Origin: a virus
Direction: 5' to 3' (one strand)
DNA: 30,398 bases
IMG/VR virus record: IMGVR_UViG_3300034759_000309
Span: 1 to 30,398 of that record
Shown: piece by piece, positions 20,364 to 27,532 of the stretch
How positions within the stretch are numbered: position 1 is the first letter of the stretch
Layout of the letters: each line of letters begins with the position of its first letter
Made by a program: the position numbers and the translations under genes
The notes under the pieces: generated by a model
Seen by the model: the letters and a program-made list of their open reading frames with translations, nothing else
Databases searched by the model: none
Told to the model about the DNA's origin: nothing

Positions 20364-23300
20364 TTAAATGTTATAGGTTACCCTTTCCTTATACTCTTCC
20401 TGTTTCCCTTTATTCCAATTCTGCATCGGGCGATAATATCCAACCACGCGGCTCCAGACTTCAGATTCCTTACCACAGTGCGGACAGGTGAAATGCTCAC
20501 CCGGAATATATCCGTGGTCGGGACAAATCGAAAACGTTGGTGTGAAAGAAAGATACGGCAGCTTATACTGCGTAAAAATACGCTGCAATAACTTCTTGAG
20601 TGCATTAGTATCTTCTATTTTTTCTCCCGTAAACATGTGAAGCACTGTGCCGCCCGTATATTTCGTCTGAAGCTCATCCTGCAAATCAAGAGCTTCAAAG
20701 ATGTCATCGGTATAATTTACAGGAAGTTGGGTAGAGTTGGTATAATAAGGCGTATCTTTCCCTGCAGTAATGATCTCGGGATACAGTTCTTTATCAATTT
20801 TCGCCAGTCTGTAGCTTGTCCCTTCTGCAGGCGTCGCTTCCAAATTAAACATTTGCCCTGTTTCTTCCTGAAATCTTATTAATAAAGACCGCAGATGATC
20901 CAAAACTTTAAGTGCAAATTCTTGACCTTCGGGTGTTCCTATATCTTTACCCATGAAGTTCAGCAGCGCTTCATTCATACCGATTATGCCGATTGTGTTG
21001 AAGTGATTGGCCCAGTACTGGCCGAAACGTTCTTTTACCATTCTCAAGTAGTATTTAGAATACGGATAAAGTCCCAGTTCGGTCATTTGTTCAACAATTC
21101 TTCGCTTAATCAACAAACTGTCTTTGGCTAACTCTGCCAGAAATGTTAAACGTTCTAAGAAATCCTGCTCGTTCTTAGACTTGTAACCAATCCTCGGCAG
21201 ATTTAAAGTAACTACTCCGACAGAACCGGTGAGCGGATTGGCACCAAAAAGCCCGCCTCCCTTGCGCTGTAGTTCACGCACGTCCAGCCTCAGCCTGCAA
21301 CACATAGAACGCACTTGCTCGGGGCTTAAGTCCGAATTGATGAAGTTCGCAAAATAAGGCGTACCATATTTTGCCGTCATTTCCATGATATCCCCACACA
21401 CAGAACTGTCAAAGAATTCTTCAGTAATGTTGTATGTTGGGATCGGAAACGTAAAGATTCTACCTTTAGCATCCCCTTGACTCATAACCTCACAAAATGC
21501 CTTATTAATCATATTCATTTCTTCTTGGTAGTCTCCATAAGTGGGATCGTAGAACATTCTTTTGCCACCAAAGATTACAGGCTCTTTTTTCATATGTGCC
21601 GGTACTTGTACATCAAAGGTAAGATTGACAAAAGGAGTGTTGCCTGTAATAAAGACTTTGCCCTTACGGCGAGCAACGACAGTTTCGTTTTTGGTATGCG
21701 GACACCATATTACGCCGTCATAATCTATTTCTTCGATGCTTGTGATGTGGGTATCCGCATGGTCAATCAATCTCAAGACGTACACAGACTTTTTATTCAG
21801 CAACTTGGGGTTAAGATCCATTCTTCTCGTCATACAGGTGACTCCATAGCCAGCATTGACTGCAACCTGCATAAGGTCGTCCCGTAACCGTGCTGAAGCC
21901 GTAGCAATTTTGGACTTAAAGTCCCCGTCCGCGCGGAGATAAGTCCTGAGAAATTCGCGGCAGACTTCCCTCCCGCCCTGTTTGATCTTTTCTGGCACAA
22001 ACTTGATGTCACAGGCAGATTGGGGGACAGAATCAACAAAACCGAAGAACTCAAGGATCTTCCTTGTTCCTTCGGCGTTGATCCGGTACACCCAGCATTT
22101 ATTTCCAAGACCATATTGTTCATGTACCGAGTATTTGAATGGCTTCAGCAGATCCTCAATTTCTCTAGTACAGTCAGGATGTTTTGTGGGCGACTGTACG
22201 ATGCTTATCCTACCGCTTCCCCTTCCGCTCCAGTCATAGCTTCCGTCAGCCAGTATCCATGCTGCCAGCTTGACTATCCGCATGTCAACCGGTTCCTGTG
22301 GTTTGATATTCACAGTTCCTTTACCCGCCACGGGAACAAGAGGCCCTGTTTTCAGGTCGAGTATTTTTTCAACAGGTTCCATAACATACTGGTCGCTGTT
22401 GAAAACTCTCCTCACAACTCTATGGCGCGGCGAGACTAGTTGGTCTGTTATACGGCTTTTGAGTCGATACATCTTGCCTTTGTAAGGACGCGCAAATACG
22501 GTTTCAACCGGCAAATACTCAATGGTCTGGCTATCAAGGTTGAACGTCGCTATGGTCATGCCGGGCTTGACTTCGTTATACTTCTTCCACCCTTCAATGG
22601 TCAGGATCTCTGTATCTTCGCTGACGCATTGAAACCCGACGCGCGTCGGCACGTTAATGTTGAAAATGAACTCCTGCATGGCCTGCTTAACATCTTTGTA
22701 GGAGAGGCCGTCATGGCGCACGAAAGGGGCCAGGTAGGTATCGAAGTTCGCCAGTGCCTGTGCTCCTGCCGCTTCACCCTGCAAAGTATAAAAGAAGTTC
22801 ACAATTTGTCCCAAAGCTGATCGAAAATGCTTAGGTGGAGCACTTTCTATTTTTTGCGGTGCACCTTTAAAACCCTCAGTCAAAAGATCGGCAAGGTCCC
22901 AGCCACAGCAATATGGAGATAAGAGGCCCAGATCGTGAATATGAAAATCGCCGTATTCATGTGCTTCCTTAATTTTGGGTGGATATATCTTTTCCAGCCA
23001 GTACTTCTTGGACATAGCTGATACCATGTGGTTATTCAGCCCCTGCAAGGAAAAATTCATATTGCTGTTTTCTTTAACTTCCCAGGTTTTTTCGGTAATA
23101 TAATCTTGTATTAAACGGCCACTGTTTATAAGGAGATTCTGGAAATTTCGAATCTCTGCGTGCTGTTGTCTGTAAAGAATATAGGCTTTAGCAGTCTTGG
23201 CGTGGCCGTTTTCGATAAGGACCTTTTCGACGATATCTTGCACGTCTTCTACGGAAGGTATTGCAACGCCGTATTTTTCTTCCAGTATTTTAACAACCTG

Positions 23301-23432
23301 ACCGGCCAAATACTTGGCTCGGTCAAAGTCCTGGCCGCCAACTGCTCTAGCGGCCTTAAAAATGGCGTTGGTAATCTTCTCTTCGTCAAATGGAACAATT
23401 CTACCGTCACGCTTTTTAATTTTTGTCAGCAT
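20364..23432 (-). CDS. nrdD: Anaerobic (class III) ribonucleoside-triphosphate reductase with intein
   Basis: A 1022-codon frame giving a 692-residue NrdD after removal of a 330-residue intein. It reduces NTPs to dNTPs with a glycyl radical made by NrdG. An ATP-cone (KIKKRDGRIVPFDEEKITNA, about 1-95) is followed by the catalytic barrel with NVPTRVGFQ|TPFVNLTFD split by the intein. SMCCRLRLD comes next, then the C-terminal zinc site CPDHGY...CPHCG and the glycyl-radical loop RVVGYYRP (Gly998 of the precursor). The start is the ATG at 23432 after AGGAGGAGG; longer frames upstream lie in tdk. It overlaps the end of tdk by 17 bases, so the two are translationally linked. The ATP-cone implies dATP feedback control. 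Confidence 0.95.
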   Translation of the reverse strand: MLTKIKKRDGRIVPFDEEKITNAIFKAARAVGGQDFDRAKYLAGQVVKILEEKYGVAIPSVEDVQDIVEKVLIENGHAKTAKAYILYRQQHAEIRNFQNLLINSGRLIQDYITEKTWEVKENSNMNFSLQGLNNHMVSAMSKKYWLEKIYPPKIKEAHEYGDFHIHDLGLLSPYCCGWDLADLLTEGFKGAPQKIESAPPKHFRSALGQIVNFFYTLQGEAAGAQALANFDTYLAPFVRHDGLSYKDVKQAMQEFIFNINVPTRVGFQCVSEDTEILTIEGWKKYNEVKPGMTIATFNLDSQTIEYLPVETVFARPYKGKMYRLKSRITDQLVSPRHRVVRRVFNSDQYVMEPVEKILDLKTGPLVPVAGKGTVNIKPQEPVDMRIVKLAAWILADGSYDWSGRGSGRISIVQSPTKHPDCTREIEDLLKPFKYSVHEQYGLGNKCWVYRINAEGTRKILEFFGFVDSVPQSACDIKFVPEKIKQGGREVCREFLRTYLRADGDFKSKIATASARLRDDLMQVAVNAGYGVTCMTRRMDLNPKLLNKKSVYVLRLIDHADTHITSIEEIDYDGVIWCPHTKNETVVARRKGKVFITGNTPFVNLTFDVQVPAHMKKEPVIFGGKRMFYDPTYGDYQEEMNMINKAFCEVMSQGDAKGRIFTFPIPTYNITEEFFDSSVCGDIMEMTAKYGTPYFANFINSDLSPEQVRSMCCRLRLDVRELQRKGGGLFGANPLTGSVGVVTLNLPRIGYKSKNEQDFLERLTFLAELAKDSLLIKRRIVEQMTELGLYPYSKYYLRMVKERFGQYWANHFNTIGIIGMNEALLNFMGKDIGTPEGQEFALKVLDHLRSLLIRFQEETGQMFNLEATPAEGTSYRLAKIDKELYPEIITAGKDTPYYTNSTQLPVNYTDDIFEALDLQDELQTKYTGGTVLHMFTGEKIEDTNALKKLLQRIFTQYKLPYLSFTPTFSICPDHGYIPGEHFTCPHCGKESEVWSRVVGYYRPMQNWNKGKQEEYKERVTYNI
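21639..22628 (-). other. Intein with LAGLIDADG homing endonuclease inside nrdD
   Basis: Residues 269-598 of the nrdD precursor. It begins CVSEDTEILTIEGWKKYNEV (block A, Cys1). Block B-like LVSPRHRVVRR lies near 332-342, and two LAGLIDADG motifs, LAAWILADGSY near 389 and FLRTYLRADGDF near 494, mark a homing endonuclease. The end is VARRKGKVFITGN, followed by Thr+1. The usual penultimate His is Gly here, while the final Asn is kept, so splicing may depend on another residue. The insertion point, inside the strictly conserved NVPTRVGFQTPF active-site loop, is typical of inteins. Confidence 0.93.
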
Positions 23433-24006
23433 GTTTTTCCTCCTCCTGTTTTTTATACCAGCAACGCCGGCACAGGGCAATGTAATTATTGCCCAACACA
23501 ACATCCTCTGTTTTGTTAAACTTGGGCCAGCAGCGGACTGCTGGATTGCCGCACTCAGTACAAACACCGTATACCTGAGTAATCACATCGGCTCTGGCTA
23601 AGAGTTCGGGCATCGGCCCAAAAGACCGCCCATCAGCCAGGAGTGTTAGACCAGCACCAATAACAATATGCTCACTTTTTACAAGTTCTTCTATTACAGT
23701 AATGATGCTGGCCGGGAATAACTGAATTTCGTCGATGCCAACAACTTCAATATGAGGATCTAACTTTGTCAGTATTTCCTCAGGGTCTTTAATTTCGATT
23801 CCGGGCATTTGGATACCGTTGTGTGCAACAACTTTCCCGGTTGCTTTGTAGCGGTCCTGTGACCCCTTAGGATAAAATAATTGGACCTTACGTCCGGCCC
23901 GAATAAAAGTTTCCAACCGAGTTAGCAATGTGCTTGTTTTGCCGGCAAACATAGAACCTGAAGTAATTAACTCGAATAAACTGTTGTCCTTACGATAATA
24001 CAACAT
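23416..24006 (-). CDS. tdk: Thymidine kinase (type II)
   Basis: A 196-residue kinase that phosphorylates thymidine to dTMP in nucleotide salvage. The P-loop GSMFAGKTSTL lies near residue 17, the DEIQLF motif (Walker B-like) near 92, the lasso region with FGPMPELLARAD, and a zinc site CTECGNPAVRC plus CRRC near the end. The start is the ATG at 24006 behind AGGGGGTGATAAAA; a GTG three codons upstream overlaps that site. It overlaps nrdD, making a dNTP-supply operon. Such pairing is common in phages and large plasmids. Confidence 0.93.
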   Translation of the reverse strand: MLYYRKDNSLFELITSGSMFAGKTSTLLTRLETFIRAGRKVQLFYPKGSQDRYKATGKVVAHNGIQMPGIEIKDPEEILTKLDPHIEVVGIDEIQLFPASIITVIEELVKSEHIVIGAGLTLLADGRSFGPMPELLARADVITQVYGVCTECGNPAVRCWPKFNKTEDVVLGNNYIALCRRCWYKKQEEEKHADKN

Positions 24007-24030
24007 TTTTATCACCCCCTGTTTTACATA

Positions 24031-24062
24031 AAAAAGAGTGCGGATTTCCGCACTCTTTTTTT
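24031..24062 (-). terminator. Hairpin in the tdk-nrdD leader
   Basis: AAAAAGAGTGCGG and CCGCACTCTTTTTT form a perfect stem with poly-U in both directions. It sits between the interrupted lipoprotein-like gene and the tdk ribosome site. It may end the former or act as an attenuator of the tdk-nrdD operon. Confidence 0.75.
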
Positions 24063-24260
24063 AAAACTATATTTTTTACCTGAATCATTTATTTTTCTTC
24101 TAACTTTGTTATTCCGCCGCCATTGCTAATATAGAGATATTTAATACCTGTTATATTATCTTCCAAAATATAGATATCCCTGAAACTTTTAGGAAAATGT
24201 TGTTTATAAACAATTTTGAATCTATAATCCTGCATACCGCCTACTTTAGAGCATGCTGTT

Positions 24261-25841
24261 GTGACTTCCTCCCACGTCTAAAGACATGGGCTTCCCGTTG
24301 GGGCAAATGAAACCCTTGGCGCGGTTACAGTGGTAAACGCTCCTTTTGACCCGTTGCCGGATGAGCTCCCACAGGCGACCGTCACACCGTCGCAACTACT
24401 CCAGGTGCTTTGGTTCAGGCCGCAGCCCTTGGAGATACTTTTGTATATTTGTTTAATCTTTTATCCCACCGGTATACTTCCGGTGCTTTAAGAGTAAACT
24501 GCTGCTTTGAATCACAGCGGCCGTAAAGGTAGTTCTTTAAAATGCCATTTGCACCGTTTAAATCGGCATGGATTATCGCACCGCATTTTCTGCAGCGCCA
24601 AAGGCCCCTGTGGACCCGGTAGGATTTGTTCCTTGCTCCGCAGCAGCTGCATGTCCGAGAGCTGTATCTCTCACTTCCTTTATCAGGCCGTATTTGCTTG
24701 AGCAGGGACTTGTATGCATGCTGCTGCTCAATTTGAGCATACGGCAGTTGGTTGATCTTCTGGTTGGATTTTTTGCCTTTGTCACCTGTCCTGGACGCCC
24801 GCCGGAGATCGGTTAAATCACCCAACACAGAAACAGCTGTGTTTTCCGTCCAGTCCAGTTCGGCCATCAGCTTGGTTAAAGCGTTGGTCAATTGCTTTAT
24901 CCAGCGGTCCAGCTTTTTGAGAACCTTGCGCTTGGCGTTTAAAAGCGTCTTCCATCTCCGGGAACCTTCTTTCAGTCTTGACATCTTCTGCTGAAACTCA
25001 GCCGTTATTTTGTTCCGATACTGGATTAAAGAAAGCAGTTCCCGGCAGACGATTAACTGCTGGCTGCCTTCCGTGGATACTCTGGCAATCAGAGCCGTAT
25101 TCAGGTCATACGCCGATACTCCATTACCTGTAATTAAAGGCACTGCACCAAAATCCCAGGTAATGTGCATCTCTAATCCTGTGACTTTTCTTCTGCGGTA
25201 AACAGCTTTAATCTTTGCCTCAACAGGCGTGCCGACCAGAATAGTACCATCCGGTAATTTAAGTGAATCAGCACCTTCCGGCAGAGGCACCTCGACATCA
25301 TCTAGCTTACGGGCTAATTTCAAAGTTATCGTGTCCTTACGGTATTCGAATCCCTGTCGTTTCCAGGTAATGGTGCGCAGCATGTTTTTGTTTTTAAAGC
25401 CCGGCGGCTGCATTTCATCGTGGCCGTTTTTATGATGCCCGGCATACGACCGCACCGCTTCAAAATATTCTTCCACTACAGCTTGAGCACTCTGCGAATG
25501 AAGCTGCTTCCAGGATTCGTAATGTTTAAACTTCTCCTTCAGTTCACTTTCAGTCGGATACTTTTCATTTTTCTTGCGGGCTTCCCGGCTGTGCCATACA
25601 CAGGAGTTCCAGATTTTTGTGGCGGCCAGCATGGATCTTTTAAATACGGGCAGCCAGATATCCAGTGAAAGCGGTATTGCTCTGGTTAAATACAGCCGGT
25701 TTTCTTGTTTTTTGCCTTTTTTCTTCGCCCAGCCCATTTTTTCACCTTCCGTTCATCCCGATATTTTTTTGCTGGGGAAACTTACTCCCCAGCAAAAAAG
25801 CTGCTTTCATCCCACCCTTTAAAAGAGATGGGTTTTCTCGC
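24261..25841 (-). mobile_element. IS200/IS605-type element carrying tnpB only (IS1341-like)
   Basis: The left end has hairpin CCCATCTCTTTTAAAGGGTGGG (25811-25832) and a long palindrome TTTTTTGCTGGGG/CCCCAGCAAAAAA (25765-25799). The right end has CCCATGTCTTTAGACGTGGG (24271-24290) followed by AGGAAGTCAC. Between tnpB and the right end are about 150 bases of GC-rich sequence, the expected place of the guide (omega) RNA scaffold. No tnpA is present, so transposition would need a helper. Boundaries were set from the palindromes and by restoring the interrupted gene. Confidence 0.8.
24415..25737 (-). CDS. tnpB: TnpB RNA-guided nuclease-like protein
   Basis: A 440-residue protein; GGAAGGTG precedes the ATG. 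TnpB proteins are RuvC-type nucleases guided by the transposon right-end RNA. Visible parts are an N-terminal nucleic-acid-binding half and a RuvC-I-like segment with SAYDLNTALIARVS near residue 208. A long coiled region and SVLGDLTDLRRAS near 304 follow, where the usual catalytic Glu of ..EDL.. appears as Gly. The zinc ribbon is CSCCGARNK...CRKCG, and RuvC-III is HADLNGANGIL with its Asp. The changed second site could mean a nuclease-dead protein, or a rearranged Glu such as the one in YAQIEQQHAYKSL. Confidence 0.85.
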   Translation of the reverse strand: MGWAKKKGKKQENRLYLTRAIPLSLDIWLPVFKRSMLAATKIWNSCVWHSREARKKNEKYPTESELKEKFKHYESWKQLHSQSAQAVVEEYFEAVRSYAGHHKNGHDEMQPPGFKNKNMLRTITWKRQGFEYRKDTITLKLARKLDDVEVPLPEGADSLKLPDGTILVGTPVEAKIKAVYRRRKVTGLEMHITWDFGAVPLITGNGVSAYDLNTALIARVSTEGSQQLIVCRELLSLIQYRNKITAEFQQKMSRLKEGSRRWKTLLNAKRKVLKKLDRWIKQLTNALTKLMAELDWTENTAVSVLGDLTDLRRASRTGDKGKKSNQKINQLPYAQIEQQHAYKSLLKQIRPDKGSERYSSRTCSCCGARNKSYRVHRGLWRCRKCGAIIHADLNGANGILKNYLYGRCDSKQQFTLKAPEVYRWDKRLNKYTKVSPRAAA

Positions 25842-25891
25842 AGCAATTCTATAATGCATAAAATATATTTTTTCATATTTCCTCCCCACCA

Positions 25892-26266
25892 CTACAATTT
25901 CCTTGTATCAAACAATTCGTTTACAACATTTCTGGCGAATTCCGCTATTTCTATCCGGCTTTGAACATCCCCCTGGTATATTCTAGGAACATTATACAAA
26001 TTACATAAACGATTTAAAACCCTAACTGAAACGATAAGAGAATCATGTTGTATTTTTCTCTGGCGATCAAGCTCGACAATATATGCTCTATAGTCTTCGG
26101 GTTCCATTCTGAACCGGGCGGCGGTAATTGCACCTTCCATAGCATTGACTCTTTCTATGTATCTTCCACAATCTGCTATGATGTCTTCTATCAGTCTGGA
26201 ATCTTCTTGAAGATTGTCGCCTTTCTCGATTTCTGCAAGAAGTTCATTGAATTTTTCTCTTAGCAT
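25892..26266 (-). CDS. DUF3232-like helical protein
   Basis: A 124-residue helical protein from the ATG at 26266 (MLREKFNELLAEIEKGD), behind AAGGAGG. Notable stretches are FRMEPEDYRAYIVELDRQRK and NRLCNLYNVPRIYQGD, with a closing AEFARNVVNELF. I associate the pattern with DUF3232 proteins from Firmicute phages and plasmids, function unknown. The gene lies directly upstream of the interrupted lipoprotein-like gene. Confidence 0.55.
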   Translation of the reverse strand: MLREKFNELLAEIEKGDNLQEDSRLIEDIIADCGRYIERVNAMEGAITAARFRMEPEDYRAYIVELDRQRKIQHDSLIVSVRVLNRLCNLYNVPRIYQGDVQSRIEIAEFARNVVNELFDTRKL

Positions 26267-26297
26267 TTTTTTCTTTTCCTCCTTGATTTGTCTCCTT

Positions 26298-26453
26298 TTA
26301 ATAAGCAACACAAATACCTATGGTTGCCAACATAAACCATATCCCTATCCATAAATAGTCTTCATTTTTCTTTTTATTATTCTTCCATAAAAATAAACAG
26401 CAAAAGAAAAAACATATGCTACCTAAAATTGCAATGGTCTTGAAAAATAACAA
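26298..26453 (-). CDS. Tiny membrane protein (51 residues)
   Basis: A TTG start at 26453 follows AAGGTGAGTTCAA. The product has two hydrophobic segments (FFKTIAILGSICFFFCCLFL and a later IWFMLATIGICVAY) with a basic, polar loop between (KNNKKKNED). Its stop lies next to the ribosome site of the DUF3232-like gene, so the two are probably co-transcribed. Confidence 0.45.
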   Translation of the reverse strand: MLFFKTIAILGSICFFFCCLFLWKNNKKKNEDYLWIGIWFMLATIGICVAY

Positions 26454-26523
26454 TTGAACTCACCTTTTTTTCTTGGGATTTTATCCCTGTATTAATTTTA
26501 CTACTGAACGTATTGTTTGGCAA

Positions 26524-26595
26524 ATTAGAATTAAAATGCCTGCAGCGGATTGCGTGACTTTCTGCAGGCATATTTCTAGTTTTGTTTCTTTTGAT
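26524..26595. repeat. Intergenic hairpin repeat, copy 1
   Basis: About 70 bases matching 30255-30325. A TGCCTGCAG/CTGCAGGCA hairpin (26537-26570) has the loop CGGATTGCGTGACT, then CATATTTCT and a T-rich tail. The loop and flanks are conserved as well as the stem, so it is a duplicated unit rather than a chance terminator. Confidence 0.7.
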
Positions 26596-26608
26596 TTAAT
26601 ACTATCCA

Positions 26609-26851
26609 TCAAGCAATTGAAGCGGCTTCTTCTTTAAACTTATATATCGGCAAAAGTTTTTCACCAACTGCTTTTTGATTTTTAACCAACTTTTCTATTT
26701 CGTCTAAAATGCTGTCGTCATAGTATTCCTCGGCGCAATTTTCACACATGTATACTGGCACATCTTTTATTATTATATGGTTCCCGTTTAGGTTCTGCTC
26801 GATATCTTTTTTCATTCTTTTTAAGTCATGTCCGCAAAATACACACTTCAT
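26609..26851 (-). CDS. YgiT-type zinc-finger antitoxin-like protein
   Basis: Eighty residues with MKCVFCGH at the start and CENCAEEYYDD near residue 36: the two CxxC pairs of the YgiT/MqsA N-terminal zinc domain, followed by a short helical tail without the DNA-binding domain of full MqsA. AAAGGAGCGATAAAA precedes the ATG. It directly follows a DUF4258 gene; this pair is a recurrent toxin-antitoxin-like arrangement, with this one as the antitoxin. Confidence 0.75.
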   Translation of the reverse strand: MKCVFCGHDLKRMKKDIEQNLNGNHIIIKDVPVYMCENCAEEYYDDSILDEIEKLVKNQKAVGEKLLPIYKFKEEAASIA

Positions 26852-26886
26852 TTTTATCGCTCCTTTTTATATTTACGGCTTTATAT

Positions 26887-27198
26887 TCACAGCCAACCAT
26901 TTTTTCTGGTTTTATAATCACTTTCAAATCTATTATCTGGTATATATACCGTTTTTATGACAATTTTTTCTTCATAATTTACAAAAACCACATGATAGGG
27001 TTTATAAAATAAAAAGAATATTATATAAAATTCTCCATAACCGTATCGCCATATATATTCTATAATTTCTCCTTTTATAATCCCGTTTTTTACATTATCT
27101 CTTGTTATATTATATTTACTTATTTTTTCCAGAGCATGTTTTGTCCAAATTAATTTATTGTTATTTACCTTTTCTATTATTTCAAGTGGCTTTTCCAT
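26887..27198 (-). CDS. DUF4258 toxin-like protein
   Basis: A 103-residue protein with WTKHALEKISKYNITRDNV, then IIKGEIIEYIW and late VVFVNYEEKIVIKTVYIPD. The W..HA..KI......R..V...I..GEIIE order is that of DUF4258, a RelE/HigB-like fold thought to act as an mRNA-cleaving toxin. It stands first in a two-gene unit, 35 bases before the YgiT-type antitoxin gene, with a good AAAGGAG site. Activity is not shown by sequence alone. Confidence 0.75.
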   Translation of the reverse strand: MEKPLEIIEKVNNNKLIWTKHALEKISKYNITRDNVKNGIIKGEIIEYIWRYGYGEFYIIFFLFYKPYHVVFVNYEEKIVIKTVYIPDNRFESDYKTRKNGWL

Positions 27199-27532
27199 TT
27201 TTATTCTCCTTTTTAATTTTACAGTATTTCTACTTAAAAAACAAGAATAATATATTTTAAGCTATTTGCGATGTAGGCATTTTTACAATAAAACTGCTTA
27301 AAATTGGGGTCTAAGGAGCTTTTAAATTCTTATCGGGGGATATTTCCTCCTTCAAGGAATACTAGTTATTCAGCGGATATGTCCCCATACCTTATTAATG
27401 CGAGAAAAAGGTACATAGCGGAGACACCCTGCTGCTCCGGCAACGTTTCTTTACTTCCCACAGGAAAATACTTTGTACCCCTATTGCCTTGTGGATTTCT
27501 TTTATTCCCATCCTACCTACATGTGGATAATT
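27199..27532. other. Intergenic stretch between the transposase and the toxin gene
   Basis: About 330 bases without a supportable gene. It probably contains the right end of the transposase-bearing insertion sequence, but I could not match an inverted repeat to the region upstream of the transposase. An imperfect inverted repeat TATCGGGGGATAT/ATATGTCCCCATA lies at about 27333-27395. Confidence 0.4.

Larger units (their letters stand above)
24089..25876 (-). pseudogene. Small lipoprotein-like gene split by the tnpB element
   Basis: The 3' part (24089-24260) reads ...ACSKVGGMQDYRFKIVYK, then FRDIYILEDNITGIKYLYIS and GGGITKLEEK, like short DUF6440-type proteins. The 5' part lies beyond the element, where GGGAGGAAAT and an ATG at 25876 open MKKYILCIIELL. 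Joining 25842-25876 to 24089-24260 gives a 68-residue frame with MKKYILCIIELLTACSK, a short signal with a possible LTAC lipobox. The exact boundaries are inferred from this restoration. If the ATG inside the 3' part (MQDYRF) is used, a shortened protein could still be made. Confidence 0.5.

Noticed and set aside
22020-22820. Plus-strand open frames opposite nrdD
   Set aside because: They are antisense shadows of the nrdD exteins and intein, with no ribosome sites.
23433-23567. Longer N-terminus for NrdD
   Set aside because: The extension lies inside tdk in another frame; the ATG at 23432 has AGGAGGAGG in the right place.
24007-24260. NrdR boxes upstream of tdk-nrdD
   Set aside because: No pair of 16-base palindromes of the expected type was seen.
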